From: Pseudaeromonas sp041911695
GTDB lineage: Bacteria; Pseudomonadota; Gammaproteobacteria; Enterobacterales; Aeromonadaceae
Assembly: GCA_041911695.1 (NCBI GenBank)
Contig: JAYROM010000176.1
Location: 1-32,435 of the forward strand
Direction of reading: 5' to 3'
Length of the DNA: 32,435 nt
Below are positions 1 to 9,234 of the stretch, piece after piece. Below the pieces are notes generated by a model. The model had not been told where the DNA came from, made no database searches, and worked only from the letters and a program-made list of their open reading frames with translations. Within the stretch, counting starts at the first letter, position 1. Every line of letters begins with the position of its first letter. Both the position numbers and the translations under genes were made by a program.

Positions 1-263
<263 letters not shown>

Positions 264-272
264 ATGCCAAGT

Positions 273-304
273 CGCCCGATCAGCGTGCTGATCGGGCGTT
301 TTTT
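273..304 (+). terminator. Rho-independent terminator of rnpB
   Basis: A perfect 12-nt inverted repeat, CGCCCGATCAGC / GCTGATCGGGCG (273-284 and 287-298), is followed by a T run (299-304). It ends the RNase P transcript and insulates the dcw cluster from it. Confidence 0.93.
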
Positions 305-354
305 ATTCAGTTGCGCTGTCGGGGATTGCCTACCGGGCACGGCTTGTAAAAAAA

Positions 355-370
355 CGTGACCTGTTTCACG
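355..370. promoter_or_regulatory. CRP-like dyad upstream of the mra promoter
   Basis: CGTGA-CCTGTT-TCACG is a perfect 5+5 inverted repeat with a 6-nt spacer. It matches the CRP core TGTGA-N6-TCACA at 8 of 10 positions and has an A-rich left flank. It lies about 150 nt upstream of the predicted mra start site, which is far for classical activation, so it may be coincidental. The rest of 305-477 shows no gene. Confidence 0.3.
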
Positions 371-477
371 ACTATGCAATCTTCGGCTTTCCTGACAGCC
401 ATCTGAAATTGTGTACAAAATTTCATGCGGTCCGGCTTGAGGCCACGATTTTACTGGTGTCCAGCCAGTGGGGCGAC

Positions 478-506
478 TTGCAAAGCGCATGACCCATCCT
501 TACACT
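478..506 (+). promoter_or_regulatory. Predicted Pmra promoter of the dcw cluster
   Basis: -35 TTGCAA (478-483), a 17-nt spacer and -10 TACACT (501-506) give 4/6 matches in each box at ideal spacing. The predicted start is near 513, so the three GTGG repeats (512-536) fall on the first transcribed bases, where MraZ could repress. Confidence 0.6.
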
Positions 507-511
507 CTGGC

Positions 512-536
512 GTGGAGAAAAGTGGTGGAAAGTGGA
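512..536 (+). promoter_or_regulatory. MraZ operator: three GTGG direct repeats, 10-nt period
   Basis: GTGG occurs at 512, 522 and 532 (GTGGAGAAAA, GTGGTGGAAA, GTGGATT), a strict 10-nt period. MraZ is known to bind tandem TGGGN repeats separated by 5 nt in mra promoters. These repeats keep the TGG core and spacing but not the third G. The position between the predicted promoter and mraZ supports autoregulation. Confidence 0.72.
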
Positions 537-558
537 TTAAAACACCAGGACGGTCGAC

Positions 559-1017
559 ATGCTGCGCGGCGCTCATGCCATCACGCTGGATAATAAGGGA
601 CGCCTGGCTATCCCGGCCCGTTACCGTGACTGGTTGCGGGAGGAGTGTGATGGCCAGTTGATCTGTACCCTCGACCTGGTTCACCCCTGTCTGTTGCTCT
701 ACCCATTACCCGAGTGGGAACACGTCGAACATCGATTGCGACAGCTGTCCAGCCTGCAGGCGGACGAACGTCGCCTGCAACGTCTGTTGTTAGGCAATGC
801 GGCCGAGTGTGAACTCGACGGAAATGGGCGTATTTTATTGCCGGCCCCCTTGCGCCGACATGCCCGGCTGGAGCGTGATGTCATGCTTGCCGGGCAACTA
901 AACAAATTCGAAATCTGGGATGCTGACCTCTGGCAGCAACAGATCGCCGAAGACATAGCGGCCTTGCCGCATTCAGACTGGCAGCAGTCAGATAAATTAC
1001 GGGATTTCACACTCTGA
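559..1017 (+). CDS. mraZ: Transcriptional regulator MraZ
   Basis: MraZ is a ring-forming DNA-binding protein that represses its own promoter and so the dcw operon; in E. coli it also antagonises RsmH. The 152-residue length equals the E. coli protein. Two SpoVT/AbrB-like half-domains each carry a DxxGR signature: D11-N-K-G-R15 followed by LAIPARYR, and D87-G-N-G-R91 followed by ILLPAPLR. The stretch CLLLYPLPEWE at 44-54 is strongly conserved. The ATG at 559 has an AGGA Shine-Dalgarno (SD) sequence. It is the first gene of the cluster and ends 2 nt before rsmH, consistent with co-transcription. The operator repeats just upstream are its expected target. Confidence 0.97.
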   Translation: MLRGAHAITLDNKGRLAIPARYRDWLREECDGQLICTLDLVHPCLLLYPLPEWEHVEHRLRQLSSLQADERRLQRLLLGNAAECELDGNGRILLPAPLRRHARLERDVMLAGQLNKFEIWDADLWQQQIAEDIAALPHSDWQQSDKLRDFTL

Positions 1018-1019
1018 AC

Positions 1020-1961
1020 ATGCAACAGACCTTCAGCCACGTGACGGTCATGCTCAACGAGGCCGTGGACGCGCTGGCGATCCGCCCGGATGGCATCTAC
1101 CTCGACGGTACTTTTGGTCGCGGTGGCCATTCTCGACTGATTCTGTCCCGCCTCGGGCCGCAGGGGCGCCTGCTGGCCATTGACCGCGATCCGCTGGCGA
1201 TTGCCGAAGCGCGCACCATTGATGATCCGCGGTTCGAGATCATTGCTGGTCCCTTCTCCGGCATGGCGACCTATCTTGCCGAGCGTGATCTGCTGGGCAA
1301 GGTCGATGGCATCCTGCTCGATCTGGGGGTCTCCTCGCCGCAACTTGATGATGCCGAGCGTGGTTTCAGTTTCCAGAAAGATGGTCCGCTGGATATGCGT
1401 ATGGACCCGACCCACGGGCAAAGCGCGGCCGAATGGCTGGCTCATGCTGAGGCGGATGATATCGCCTGGGTCCTCAAGGAGTTTGGTGAGGAGCGGTTTG
1501 CGCGCAAGATTGGTCGCGCTATCGTCCAGGATCGCGATACCACCCCGTTTACCCGCACTCGTCAACTGGCCGAGCTGATCGCCCGTCTGATCCCGAACAA
1601 GGAAAAGAACAAGCATCCGGCGACCCGCAGTTTTCAGGGCATCCGCATCTATATCAACTCTGAACTCGATGAAGTGGCGCGTGCGCTGCAGGGGGCCTTG
1701 TCGATTCTGGCACCGCAGGGGCGGCTGGCGGTAATCAGCTTCCACTCGCTGGAAGATCGCGTGGTGAAGCAGTTCATTCGCCGGCAAGAGAAAGGACCGG
1801 AAGTGCCGCATGGCTTGCCATTGACCGAAGCACAAATGGCGGTCGACCGCACGCTGCGCAGTATCGGCAAGGCACAGAAGCCGTCTGATGCCGAAATTGA
1901 TGCCAATCCGCGCTCGCGCAGTGCGGTGTTGCGGGTGGCGGAGCGACTGGGGCCGGTGTGA
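1020..1961 (+). CDS. rsmH: 16S rRNA m4C1402 N4-methyltransferase RsmH (MraW)
   Basis: RsmH transfers a methyl group from S-adenosylmethionine (SAM) to N4 of C1402 in the decoding centre of 16S rRNA, in the cytoplasm. The product has 313 residues, the same as E. coli. The N-terminal HVTVMLNEAV and the SAM-binding loop LDGTFGRGGHS (28-38) are present, as are DGILLDLGVSS and GFSFQKDGPLDMRMD near 96-128, typical of the MraW family. The C-terminal NPRSRSAVLRVAER is also conserved. The start codon lies 2 nt after the mraZ stop, and the end overlaps the ftsL start (TGATG), so translation is probably coupled. Confidence 0.97.
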   Translation: MQQTFSHVTVMLNEAVDALAIRPDGIYLDGTFGRGGHSRLILSRLGPQGRLLAIDRDPLAIAEARTIDDPRFEIIAGPFSGMATYLAERDLLGKVDGILLDLGVSSPQLDDAERGFSFQKDGPLDMRMDPTHGQSAAEWLAHAEADDIAWVLKEFGEERFARKIGRAIVQDRDTTPFTRTRQLAELIARLIPNKEKNKHPATRSFQGIRIYINSELDEVARALQGALSILAPQGRLAVISFHSLEDRVVKQFIRRQEKGPEVPHGLPLTEAQMAVDRTLRSIGKAQKPSDAEIDANPRSRSAVLRVAERLGPV

Positions 1962-2272
1962 TGGAAAACCGTATCAATCTGGCGCGCGAGATCCTGCGCG
2001 ATCTGGGACGACACAAATTTCAGCTCATTCTGTGGCTGGCGATCCTCGGTACGGCGATGACCATCATCGTGATGACCAATGAGACCCGACTGCTCACCAT
2101 CAATCTGAATCAATTGCTGGAAGACCGCGACAAACTGGATATCGAGTGGCGCCACTTGGTGCTGGAGCAGAATGCGTTAGCCGAGCACTCCCGTGTGAGT
2201 GATATTGCCCGTGACAAGTTAGAGATGGCGCGCCCGTCGCCATTGAAAGAGCAGATTATTCGCCAGCCATGA
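1961..2272 (+). CDS. ftsL: Cell division protein FtsL
   Basis: FtsL is a small bitopic inner-membrane divisome protein that pairs with FtsB, is recruited with FtsQ, and helps activate FtsWI septal synthesis. The 103-residue product has a short basic cytoplasmic tail, one hydrophobic segment at about 19-38 and a periplasmic helix (about 40-85) with heptad-like leucines suited to a coiled coil. Identity rests on this architecture and on the invariant rsmH-ftsL-ftsI order, because FtsL sequences diverge fast. I chose ATG 1961, which overlaps the rsmH stop; an in-frame GTG at 1958 is possible. The stop overlaps ftsI (ATGA). Confidence 0.93.
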   Translation: MENRINLAREILRDLGRHKFQLILWLAILGTAMTIIVMTNETRLLTINLNQLLEDRDKLDIEWRHLVLEQNALAEHSRVSDIARDKLEMARPSPLKEQIIRQP

Positions 2273-4041
2273 GCATGATGATGAAAGTAAGACGCAAAGC
2301 AGCCGGAAAACCGGACCATCGTATTCCGGAGTGGCGGTTTTATACCGTTGTCGGCTTTATTTTGCTCGGATTTGCCGGACTGGTGATGCGTACCGCCTGG
2401 ATCCAGGTGATTGCGCCGGACCGCCTGCGTCAAGAAGGGGATGCGCGTTCACTGCGTACCACCGCAGACGAAAAAGTGCGCGGCATGGTCACCGATCGTA
2501 ATGGTGAGCAGCTGGCGGTGTCGGTGCCGGTCGAGGCGGTGTGGGCCGATCCGAAGACCGTGCATGAGAGTGGCAGCCTGGATAATACACGGGCCTGGCA
2601 GGCTCTGGCCGAGGTGCTTGGGCTTACCGTCAAAGACCTGACCGATCGGATTGCCGATCCGCACAAACGCTTCGTCTATTTGCAGCGCCAAATCACCCCG
2701 GCGGTGGCGGATTATGTCTCCAAGCTCAAGCTGGATGGTATCTATCTGCGCCAGGAGTCGCGGCGTTACTATCCGGCAGGTGAGATCAGTGCGCATATCG
2801 TCGGCATGACCAATATCGACGGTTCCGGTATCGAAGGGGTCGAACGCACATTTAATGATTGGCTGACCAGCGTGCCGGAAGAGCGTCAGGTGCGTAAGGA
2901 TCGCAAGGGCCGGGTCATCGAAAATATCGGCGTGGTCAAAGAGGGCAAGAAGGCCAACAACCTGGTGTTGAGTATCGACCAGCGCCTGCAGTCACTGGCT
3001 TACCGCTCGCTGAAGTACGCCACCGAAGTCAATAATGCCACCTCGGGCTCGCTGATCCTGGTCGATGTCACCACCGGCGAAGTGCTGGCGATGGCCAACA
3101 GCCCCTCCTACAATCCGAACAACCGCGGCCAATACGAAGGCTTCCGTGCGCGTAACCGCACAGTGACTGATACCTATGAGCCGGGCTCTACGGTCAAGCC
3201 TCTGGTGGCGACCAGTGCCCTGATGCATAACGTCACCAACTGGCGTGAGGTGTTTGACACCCGGCCGTTCAATATCGGCGGCAAAACGGTGACCGACTCG
3301 CACCGTATGGCATCGGGCGCCTTGGGCGATATTCTCAAATACTCCTCCAACATCGGCATGGCGCATATCGCACTGCGCATGAATCCGCAGGATATTCTCG
3401 ATACCCTCACCGCATTTGGCTTGGGTGCCGCATCAGGCACTGGGCTGGCCGGGGAGACCACCGGCATGCTGCCAATCCGTCGTCGCTGGTCAGATATCGA
3501 ACGTGCGACCCTCGGCTTCGGCTATGGGCTGCGTATCACCCCGCTGCAATTGGTCACCGCCTATGCCACCTTGGCTAACAAGGGGCTACGCCGGCCGATC
3601 TCGATCCTTAAGGTGAATGAACCGCCGAAGGGTGAGCAGGTGGTGCCAGCGGAGATTGCCGAGCAGGTGATGCTGCATCTGGAAGCGGTGGTAGAGGGCG
3701 GCGGTACCGGCGGTAAGGCCGAAGTGCCGGGCTACCGCGTGGCCGGTAAGACCGGGACCGCCAAGGTGGCGGTCGCCGGTGGCTATGGCAAGGACTATGT
3801 CGGGACCTTCGCCGGGTTTGCACCGGTCTCCAATCCGCGCTTTGCCATGGTGGTTATCATCAACGAGCCCAAGGCTGGTCACTTCTACGGGGGGACCGTT
3901 GCCGGTCCGACCTTCGCCGAAGTGATGGCCGGGGCGCTGCAGCTCTATAATGTGCCGCCGGATGCACCGCAGACCCTCGATCCGGCCAAGGGAAAAGACA
4001 AGCTAGCCCGTCAGGAGGTTAAAAATGTCCCTCACACTTGA
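2269..4041 (+). CDS. ftsI: Septal peptidoglycan transpeptidase FtsI (PBP3)
   Basis: FtsI is the class B penicillin-binding protein that cross-links septal peptidoglycan with FtsW; it is the target of aztreonam and cephalexin. It has 590 residues (E. coli 588). An N-terminal membrane anchor lies near 26-45, followed by the non-catalytic dimer domain and the transpeptidase domain. The active-site motifs fall at the same numbers as in E. coli: S307-TVK, S359-S-N361 and K494-TG, so the enzyme should be active. It starts inside the ftsL stop (ATGA), and its last 17 nt overlap the murE start. Confidence 0.97.
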   Translation: MSMMMKVRRKAAGKPDHRIPEWRFYTVVGFILLGFAGLVMRTAWIQVIAPDRLRQEGDARSLRTTADEKVRGMVTDRNGEQLAVSVPVEAVWADPKTVHESGSLDNTRAWQALAEVLGLTVKDLTDRIADPHKRFVYLQRQITPAVADYVSKLKLDGIYLRQESRRYYPAGEISAHIVGMTNIDGSGIEGVERTFNDWLTSVPEERQVRKDRKGRVIENIGVVKEGKKANNLVLSIDQRLQSLAYRSLKYATEVNNATSGSLILVDVTTGEVLAMANSPSYNPNNRGQYEGFRARNRTVTDTYEPGSTVKPLVATSALMHNVTNWREVFDTRPFNIGGKTVTDSHRMASGALGDILKYSSNIGMAHIALRMNPQDILDTLTAFGLGAASGTGLAGETTGMLPIRRRWSDIERATLGFGYGLRITPLQLVTAYATLANKGLRRPISILKVNEPPKGEQVVPAEIAEQVMLHLEAVVEGGGTGGKAEVPGYRVAGKTGTAKVAVAGGYGKDYVGTFAGFAPVSNPRFAMVVIINEPKAGHFYGGTVAGPTFAEVMAGALQLYNVPPDAPQTLDPAKGKDKLARQEVKNVPHT

Positions 4042-5494
4042 TGCCCTGGTCGCAGGACTGGGCATCAGCGCACCGGCTGTGCCGTTGCGCCATATGCACC
4101 TCGACAGCCGGGCCGTTCAGCCCGGCGACCTGTTTGTGGCGATTCCAGGCCACGTCAGCGATGGCCGCGATTTTATCGACGCGGCGGTGGCGCGAGGGGC
4201 GGCGGCCGTGTTGCAGGAGGCAGAAACCGCAGGGCTGGTGGCAGATGCCGCAGTGCCAACCATCGGTATTCCGGATCTGGGCCGCAAATTGTCACACCTG
4301 GCTGGCCAATTTTATGGCGAGCCGGGCCAGCAGTTGCAACTGGTTGGCGTGACCGGTACCAACGGCAAGAGCACGACCACCCAGCTGATCGCCAACTGGC
4401 GCAGCCTGCTCGGCGGTGTCGCCGGGGTAATGGGCACCATCGGCAATGGCTTGTTCGGCGATCTGCATCCGACCGAAAACACCACGGCCAGTGCGGTGGC
4501 GATCCAGGCTGAACTGGCGCGCGAGCTGGAGCTCGGTGCCTCGTTGGTGGCGATGGAGGTGTCGTCGCATGGTCTGGTGCAGCAGCGGGTGGCGGATTTG
4601 CCGTTCGCTGCGGCCACCTTTACCAACCTGAGCCGTGACCATCTGGATTATCACGGCACCATGGAGGCCTATGCCGAGGCCAAGCGCACCCTGTTCAATA
4701 TGGTGCCGGCCGACCATTGCGTACTGAATGCGGATGATGCGGTGGCGCGGCGCTGGCTGGTCGAATTGCCGCAAGCGGTGACCTACAGCCTGTTGCCGCA
4801 AAATGCACCGCGCGGCGCCCGCTATGTCGAAGTGATGAGCATGCGCTTCCACGACCGCGGTTTCAGCGCCAACCTGCGTACCTCATGGGGCGACGGCGTG
4901 CTGTCCGCGCCACTGCTTGGCCAGTTTAATGTCGCCAATACCCTGGCTGCGCTGGCCACCTTGCTGGTGCTGGGTTATGAACTGTCGGGGCTGCTGGCGG
5001 TTTCCGATCGTCTGCATCCGGTCACCGGGCGCATGGAGTGCTTTGGTGGCGGCGAGCAGCCGCTGGCGGTGGTCGATTATGCCCATACCCCGGATGGTTT
5101 GGAGAAGGCGCTGGCAGCGGCGCGTCTGCACTGCCGTGGTCGTATCTTCTGCCTGGTCGGTTGCGGTGGCGATCGTGATCGCGGTAAGCGGCCGATGATG
5201 GCCGGTATTGCCGAGCAGCATGCTGACGTGGTGATCCTGACTGATGATAACCCGCGCACTGAAGAGCCGGCGGCGATCATGGCCGATATGTTGGCCGGAT
5301 TGCGCCATCCGGCCGGGGTGCGCATTGCCCATCAGCGTGAAGACGCCATGCGCCTGGCGCTAGACGAAGCGCAAGCGGGTGACCTGATCCTGATTGCCGG
5401 CAAAGGCCATGAAGACTACCAGATCATCGGCAAGACCCGTCATCACTATAGCGACCGCGAGACCATCGCCCGTCTGCTGGAGGCGCGCGCATGA
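4025..5494 (+). CDS. murE: UDP-MurNAc-tripeptide synthetase MurE (meso-DAP-adding)
   Basis: MurE is the cytoplasmic Mur ligase that adds the third residue to UDP-MurNAc-L-Ala-D-Glu using ATP. The 489-residue product shows the ATP loop GTNGKST at 111-117 and DNPR at 408-411. In this family DNPR marks specificity for meso-diaminopimelate rather than lysine, as expected for a Gram-negative. ATG 4025 is preceded by a perfect AGGAGG (4013-4018), so it starts inside the ftsI coding region with a 17-nt overlap. The stop shares ATGA with murF. Confidence 0.97.
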   Translation: MSLTLDALVAGLGISAPAVPLRHMHLDSRAVQPGDLFVAIPGHVSDGRDFIDAAVARGAAAVLQEAETAGLVADAAVPTIGIPDLGRKLSHLAGQFYGEPGQQLQLVGVTGTNGKSTTTQLIANWRSLLGGVAGVMGTIGNGLFGDLHPTENTTASAVAIQAELARELELGASLVAMEVSSHGLVQQRVADLPFAAATFTNLSRDHLDYHGTMEAYAEAKRTLFNMVPADHCVLNADDAVARRWLVELPQAVTYSLLPQNAPRGARYVEVMSMRFHDRGFSANLRTSWGDGVLSAPLLGQFNVANTLAALATLLVLGYELSGLLAVSDRLHPVTGRMECFGGGEQPLAVVDYAHTPDGLEKALAAARLHCRGRIFCLVGCGGDRDRGKRPMMAGIAEQHADVVILTDDNPRTEEPAAIMADMLAGLRHPAGVRIAHQREDAMRLALDEAQAGDLILIAGKGHEDYQIIGKTRHHYSDRETIARLLEARA

Positions 5495-6849
5495 TTCCGC
5501 TCTCCCTACAGACCCTGGCGGAAGTGCTCGACGGTGAGCTGCGCGGTGATGCGGTCACCATCAGCGCGGTGAGTACTGATAGCCGCGCCTTGCCGGCCGG
5601 CGCCCTGTTTGTCGCGCTCAAGGGGGATCGCTTCGACGGCCACGATTTTTGTGCCACTGCGGTCGCGGGCGGCGCGTGCGCCCTGCTGGTCAGTGACTGG
5701 CAGCAGGAGGCGGTACCGCAACTTAAGGTGGCAGATACCCGCCGTGCGCTCGGCCTGCTCGGCGCCTATGTGCGCCAGCAACTGCAGCCGCAGACCCTGG
5801 CCATCACCGGTAGCTGTGGCAAGACCACGGTCAAGGAGATGTGCGCGGCGATCCTTGGCCAGCGCGGCGAGGTGCTGGCGACGCGTGGCAACTTGAACAA
5901 CGATATCGGCGTACCGCTGACCCTGCTGCGCCTTGAGCCGCAGCATCAGTATGCCGTGCTCGAACTCGGTGCCAACCATCTTGGCGAGATTGCCTGGACC
6001 ACCGCACTGGTGCGCCCGCAGGTGGCGTTGATCAACAACGTGGCCGCCGCGCATCTGGAGGGCTTCGGCTCACTGGACGGGGTATGTACCGCCAAGTCGG
6101 AAATTTTCCAGGGTTTGCCAGCCGATGGCGTAGCCATTGTTAACGCCGATAGTGAATTCTTCCCGCGCTGGCAGCGCGAGCTGGGTAGCCAGTTGCGCAG
6201 CTTTGCCCTGGATAATGCTACGGCGGACTATCGTGCCGAGGCCATCAAGGCCAATGCGCAAGGCGGTCACGACTTCCGTATGCTCACTCCGCAAGGGGCG
6301 GTCGAGATCTCGCTATCGGTGCCGGGCCGCCATAACGTGGGCAACGCCCTGGCGGCGGCGGCGCTGACCCTTAACCTCGGTGTGACGCTGGACGAGGTGC
6401 GTAGCGGTTTGGCGTTAATGGCACCGGTCAAGGGGCGGTTGTGCGTACAATCCCTGCCCGGGTTGACGCTGATCGATGACACCTACAACGCCAGTGTGGC
6501 CTCGGTGCTGGCGGCGATTGATACGCTGGCGGCGATGCCGGGCCATCGTGTGCTGGTATTTGGCGACATGGGCGAGCTGGGTGAGGCTGCCGCCGAACAG
6601 CATCGTCTGGTCGGCGCGCATGCCCGCCAGGCCGGGCTGCAAGCGGTCTATACCGTGGGTCACTGGGCGGCATTGACCGCCGAGGCGGCCGGTGGCCAGC
6701 ATTTTGCTGACAAGGCCAGCTTGCTGGCAGCGCTGCCGGCGTTGCTGAATGCACATCAGGATCTGGTGCTGCTCGCCAAAGGGGCGCGCAGTTCCAAGAT
6801 GGAAGACATCATTGAGTTTGCGAGAAGCTTCAAGGAGCAGGCATGTTAG
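5491..6849 (+). CDS. murF: UDP-MurNAc-tripeptide:D-Ala-D-Ala ligase MurF
   Basis: MurF adds D-Ala-D-Ala to UDP-MurNAc-tripeptide, completing the soluble pentapeptide precursor. It has 452 residues, as in E. coli. The ATP-binding loop GSCGKTT lies at 107-113, followed by ELGANHLGEI and NNVAAAHLEGFGS, typical of MurF, and DDTYNAS in the C-terminal half. The D-Ala-D-Ala ligase that makes its substrate is not in this window. It overlaps murE by 4 nt and mraY by 7 nt. Confidence 0.97.
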   Translation: MIPLSLQTLAEVLDGELRGDAVTISAVSTDSRALPAGALFVALKGDRFDGHDFCATAVAGGACALLVSDWQQEAVPQLKVADTRRALGLLGAYVRQQLQPQTLAITGSCGKTTVKEMCAAILGQRGEVLATRGNLNNDIGVPLTLLRLEPQHQYAVLELGANHLGEIAWTTALVRPQVALINNVAAAHLEGFGSLDGVCTAKSEIFQGLPADGVAIVNADSEFFPRWQRELGSQLRSFALDNATADYRAEAIKANAQGGHDFRMLTPQGAVEISLSVPGRHNVGNALAAAALTLNLGVTLDEVRSGLALMAPVKGRLCVQSLPGLTLIDDTYNASVASVLAAIDTLAAMPGHRVLVFGDMGELGEAAAEQHRLVGAHARQAGLQAVYTVGHWAALTAEAAGGQHFADKASLLAALPALLNAHQDLVLLAKGARSSKMEDIIEFARSFKEQAC

Positions 6850-7925
6850 TCTGGCTGGCGGAACTATTAACGCCCTATTTTACCCCGTTTCACGTGGTCT
6901 CTTATCTGACCTTCCGCGCCATCATGGCCATCCTCACCGCGCTGGCGGTGGCATTGTGGATGGGGCCGCACGTGATTCGTCGCCTGCAACTGCTGCAAAT
7001 TGGCCAAGTCGTGCGTCACGATGGCCCGGAGTCGCATTTCAGCAAGCGTGGCACGCCGACCATGGGCGGGATCATGATCCTCTCCTCGATCGTGATTGCC
7101 GTGCTGCTGTGGGCGCGCTTGACCAACCCCTATGTCTGGGTGGTGCTGTTCGTGCTGGTGGTCTATGGCGCCATCGGCTTTGTCGATGACTACCGCAAGG
7201 TGGTGCGCAAGGATACCAAGGGGCTGATTGCGCGCTGGAAGTACTTCTGGCAATCGCTGGCTGCACTGGTGGTCGGGATTTACCTGTACTGGATTGGCAA
7301 CGGCGGCGCGGAGACCGCGCTGGTGGTGCCGTTCTTCAAGCAGTTCATGCCGCAACTCGGCCTGCTGTTTATCCCGTTCTGTTATCTGGTGATTGTCGGT
7401 TCCTCGAATGCGGTCAACTTGACCGACGGGCTGGATGGTCTGGCGATCATGCCGACGGTGATGGTGGCCTCCGGGCTGGCGCTGGTGGCCTGGGCCACCG
7501 GTAACGTTAATTTCGCTAACTACCTGCATATCCCCTATGTGGCCAATGCCTCCGAGCTGGTGGTGGTCTGCACTGCGATTGCCGGTGCCGGTCTGGGCTT
7601 CCTGTGGTTCAACACCTATCCGGCACAGGTCTTTATGGGCGATGTCGGTTCGCTGTCGCTGGGCGGTGTGCTCGGTGTTATTGCGGTGCTGATTCGCCAG
7701 GAGTTCCTGCTGGTGATCATGGGCGGGGTGTTTGTGATGGAGACCCTGTCGGTGATCCTGCAGGTCGGCTCCTACAAGCTGCGGGGCCAGCGTATCTTCC
7801 GCATGGCGCCGATCCATCACCACTACGAGCTCAAGGGCTGGCCGGAGCCGCGCGTCATCGTGCGTTTCTGGATCATCACCCTGGTGCTGGTGCTGCTGGG
7901 TCTGGTGACCCTGAAGCTGCGTTAA
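6843..7925 (+). CDS. mraY: Phospho-MurNAc-pentapeptide transferase MraY
   Basis: MraY is an integral inner-membrane enzyme that transfers phospho-MurNAc-pentapeptide to undecaprenyl phosphate, making lipid I. The 360 residues equal the E. coli length, and about ten hydrophobic segments are visible. Signatures include GTPTMGG, the aspartate pair in GFVDDYRK, NLTDGLDGLA, and the C-terminal APIHHHYELKGWPE histidine cluster; the aspartates bind Mg2+ and substrate in this family. It begins inside murF (7-nt overlap), and a 16-nt gap with an AAGGGAG SD leads to murD. Confidence 0.97.
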   Translation: MLVWLAELLTPYFTPFHVVSYLTFRAIMAILTALAVALWMGPHVIRRLQLLQIGQVVRHDGPESHFSKRGTPTMGGIMILSSIVIAVLLWARLTNPYVWVVLFVLVVYGAIGFVDDYRKVVRKDTKGLIARWKYFWQSLAALVVGIYLYWIGNGGAETALVVPFFKQFMPQLGLLFIPFCYLVIVGSSNAVNLTDGLDGLAIMPTVMVASGLALVAWATGNVNFANYLHIPYVANASELVVVCTAIAGAGLGFLWFNTYPAQVFMGDVGSLSLGGVLGVIAVLIRQEFLLVIMGGVFVMETLSVILQVGSYKLRGQRIFRMAPIHHHYELKGWPEPRVIVRFWIITLVLVLLGLVTLKLR

Positions 7926-7941
7926 CGGAAGGGAGCGCCTG

Positions 7942-9234
7942 ATGAACAAGGATATCGTCCTCGGACTCGGCAAGACGGGCCTCTCCTGTGTGCACTATTT
8001 TCTGGCGCGGGGCATCACCCCGCTGGTGATGGATACCCGTGCCGAGCCGGCCGGGCGAGATCAGCTGCCTGCGGGGGTGCCGGTGCATTGCGGCGGGCTG
8101 GATGAGGCCGCGCTGTGTGCAGCGGATCTGATCATCTCCAGTCCGGGCATTGCGCTGGCCACACCTGCATTGCAGGCGGCCGCAGCGGCTGGCGTCGAGA
8201 TCATCGGCGATATCGAGTTGTTTGTCCGTGAAGCTCAGGCGCCGATCGTGGCGATCACCGGCTCCAACGGCAAGAGCACCGTCACCACGCTGGTTGGCGA
8301 GATGGCGGCCGAAGCCGGCTGGGCGGTCGGTGTGGGGGGTAACATCGGCACTCCGGCGCTGGATTTGCTGGCCAGCCCGGCGCAGCTGTATGTGCTCGAA
8401 CTCTCCAGCTTCCAGCTGGAGACCACCTATAGCCTGCAGGCGGCGGCCGCGACCATTCTTAACCTGAGCGAAGACCATCTGGATCGCTATGACGGCATGG
8501 CCGGCTATCTGGCCGCCAAGCAGCGCATCCATCACGGCGCTCAGCATATTTTGACCAACCGCGATGATGCGGCGACGCTCCCGGTGGCGGGTGCCGTATG
8601 GCAGTCCTTCGGGCTGGATGGTCAGTCGTATGGCCGCGTCGAACGCGACGACGGCTTGTGGCTGGCAGTGCACGGTGAGCCGGTACTGGCGGTGAGCGAA
8701 CTGCGGATTGTCGGTGCCCATAATCAAATGAATGCGCTGGCAGCGATGGCACTGTGTGATGCGGTCGGCGTGCCGCGTGCCGCGCAATTGGCGGTACTGC
8801 GTCGCTTTACCGGTCTGCCACACCGCTGTCAGTTCGTGCGCGAGCACGCAGGCGTGCGTTGGCTGAATGACTCCAAGGCGACCAATGTTGGCTCGACGCT
8901 GGCGGCGGTGGCAGGGGTGGCCGAGAGCGTGCAGGGTAAGCTGGTGCTGATTGCCGGTGGTCAAGGCAAGGGGCAGGACTTCTCGCCATTGCAGGCGCTG
9001 CTCGGTCATGGCATCGACCATATGCTGTGCTTCGGTCAGGACGCCGATGTGCTGTGTGCCCTAGGGCCGCAAGCCGAGCGGGTCGCCGACCTGGAGGCTG
9101 CCGTCGCGCGAGCCGCTGCGTTGACCGGCGCTGGCGATTGGGTACTGTTGGCCCCAGCTTGTGCCAGCCTGGATATGTTCCGTAATTTCGAGGCGCGTGG
9201 TGATCGCTTTTGCGCCTTGGTGGAGGCGCTATGA
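7942..9234 (+). CDS. murD: UDP-MurNAc-L-Ala:D-Glu ligase MurD
   Basis: MurD is the cytoplasmic Mur ligase that adds D-glutamate to UDP-MurNAc-L-Ala. It has 430 residues (E. coli 438). The N-terminal Rossmann-like segment IVLGLGKTGLS binds the UDP moiety. The ATP loop GSNGKST is at 107-113, with ELSSFQLE and NLSEDHLDRY following and WLNDSKATN in the C-terminal domain. ATG 7942 has a strong SD. The stop overlaps the ftsW start (ATGA). Confidence 0.97.
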   Translation: MNKDIVLGLGKTGLSCVHYFLARGITPLVMDTRAEPAGRDQLPAGVPVHCGGLDEAALCAADLIISSPGIALATPALQAAAAAGVEIIGDIELFVREAQAPIVAITGSNGKSTVTTLVGEMAAEAGWAVGVGGNIGTPALDLLASPAQLYVLELSSFQLETTYSLQAAAATILNLSEDHLDRYDGMAGYLAAKQRIHHGAQHILTNRDDAATLPVAGAVWQSFGLDGQSYGRVERDDGLWLAVHGEPVLAVSELRIVGAHNQMNALAAMALCDAVGVPRAAQLAVLRRFTGLPHRCQFVREHAGVRWLNDSKATNVGSTLAAVAGVAESVQGKLVLIAGGQGKGQDFSPLQALLGHGIDHMLCFGQDADVLCALGPQAERVADLEAAVARAAALTGAGDWVLLAPACASLDMFRNFEARGDRFCALVEAL

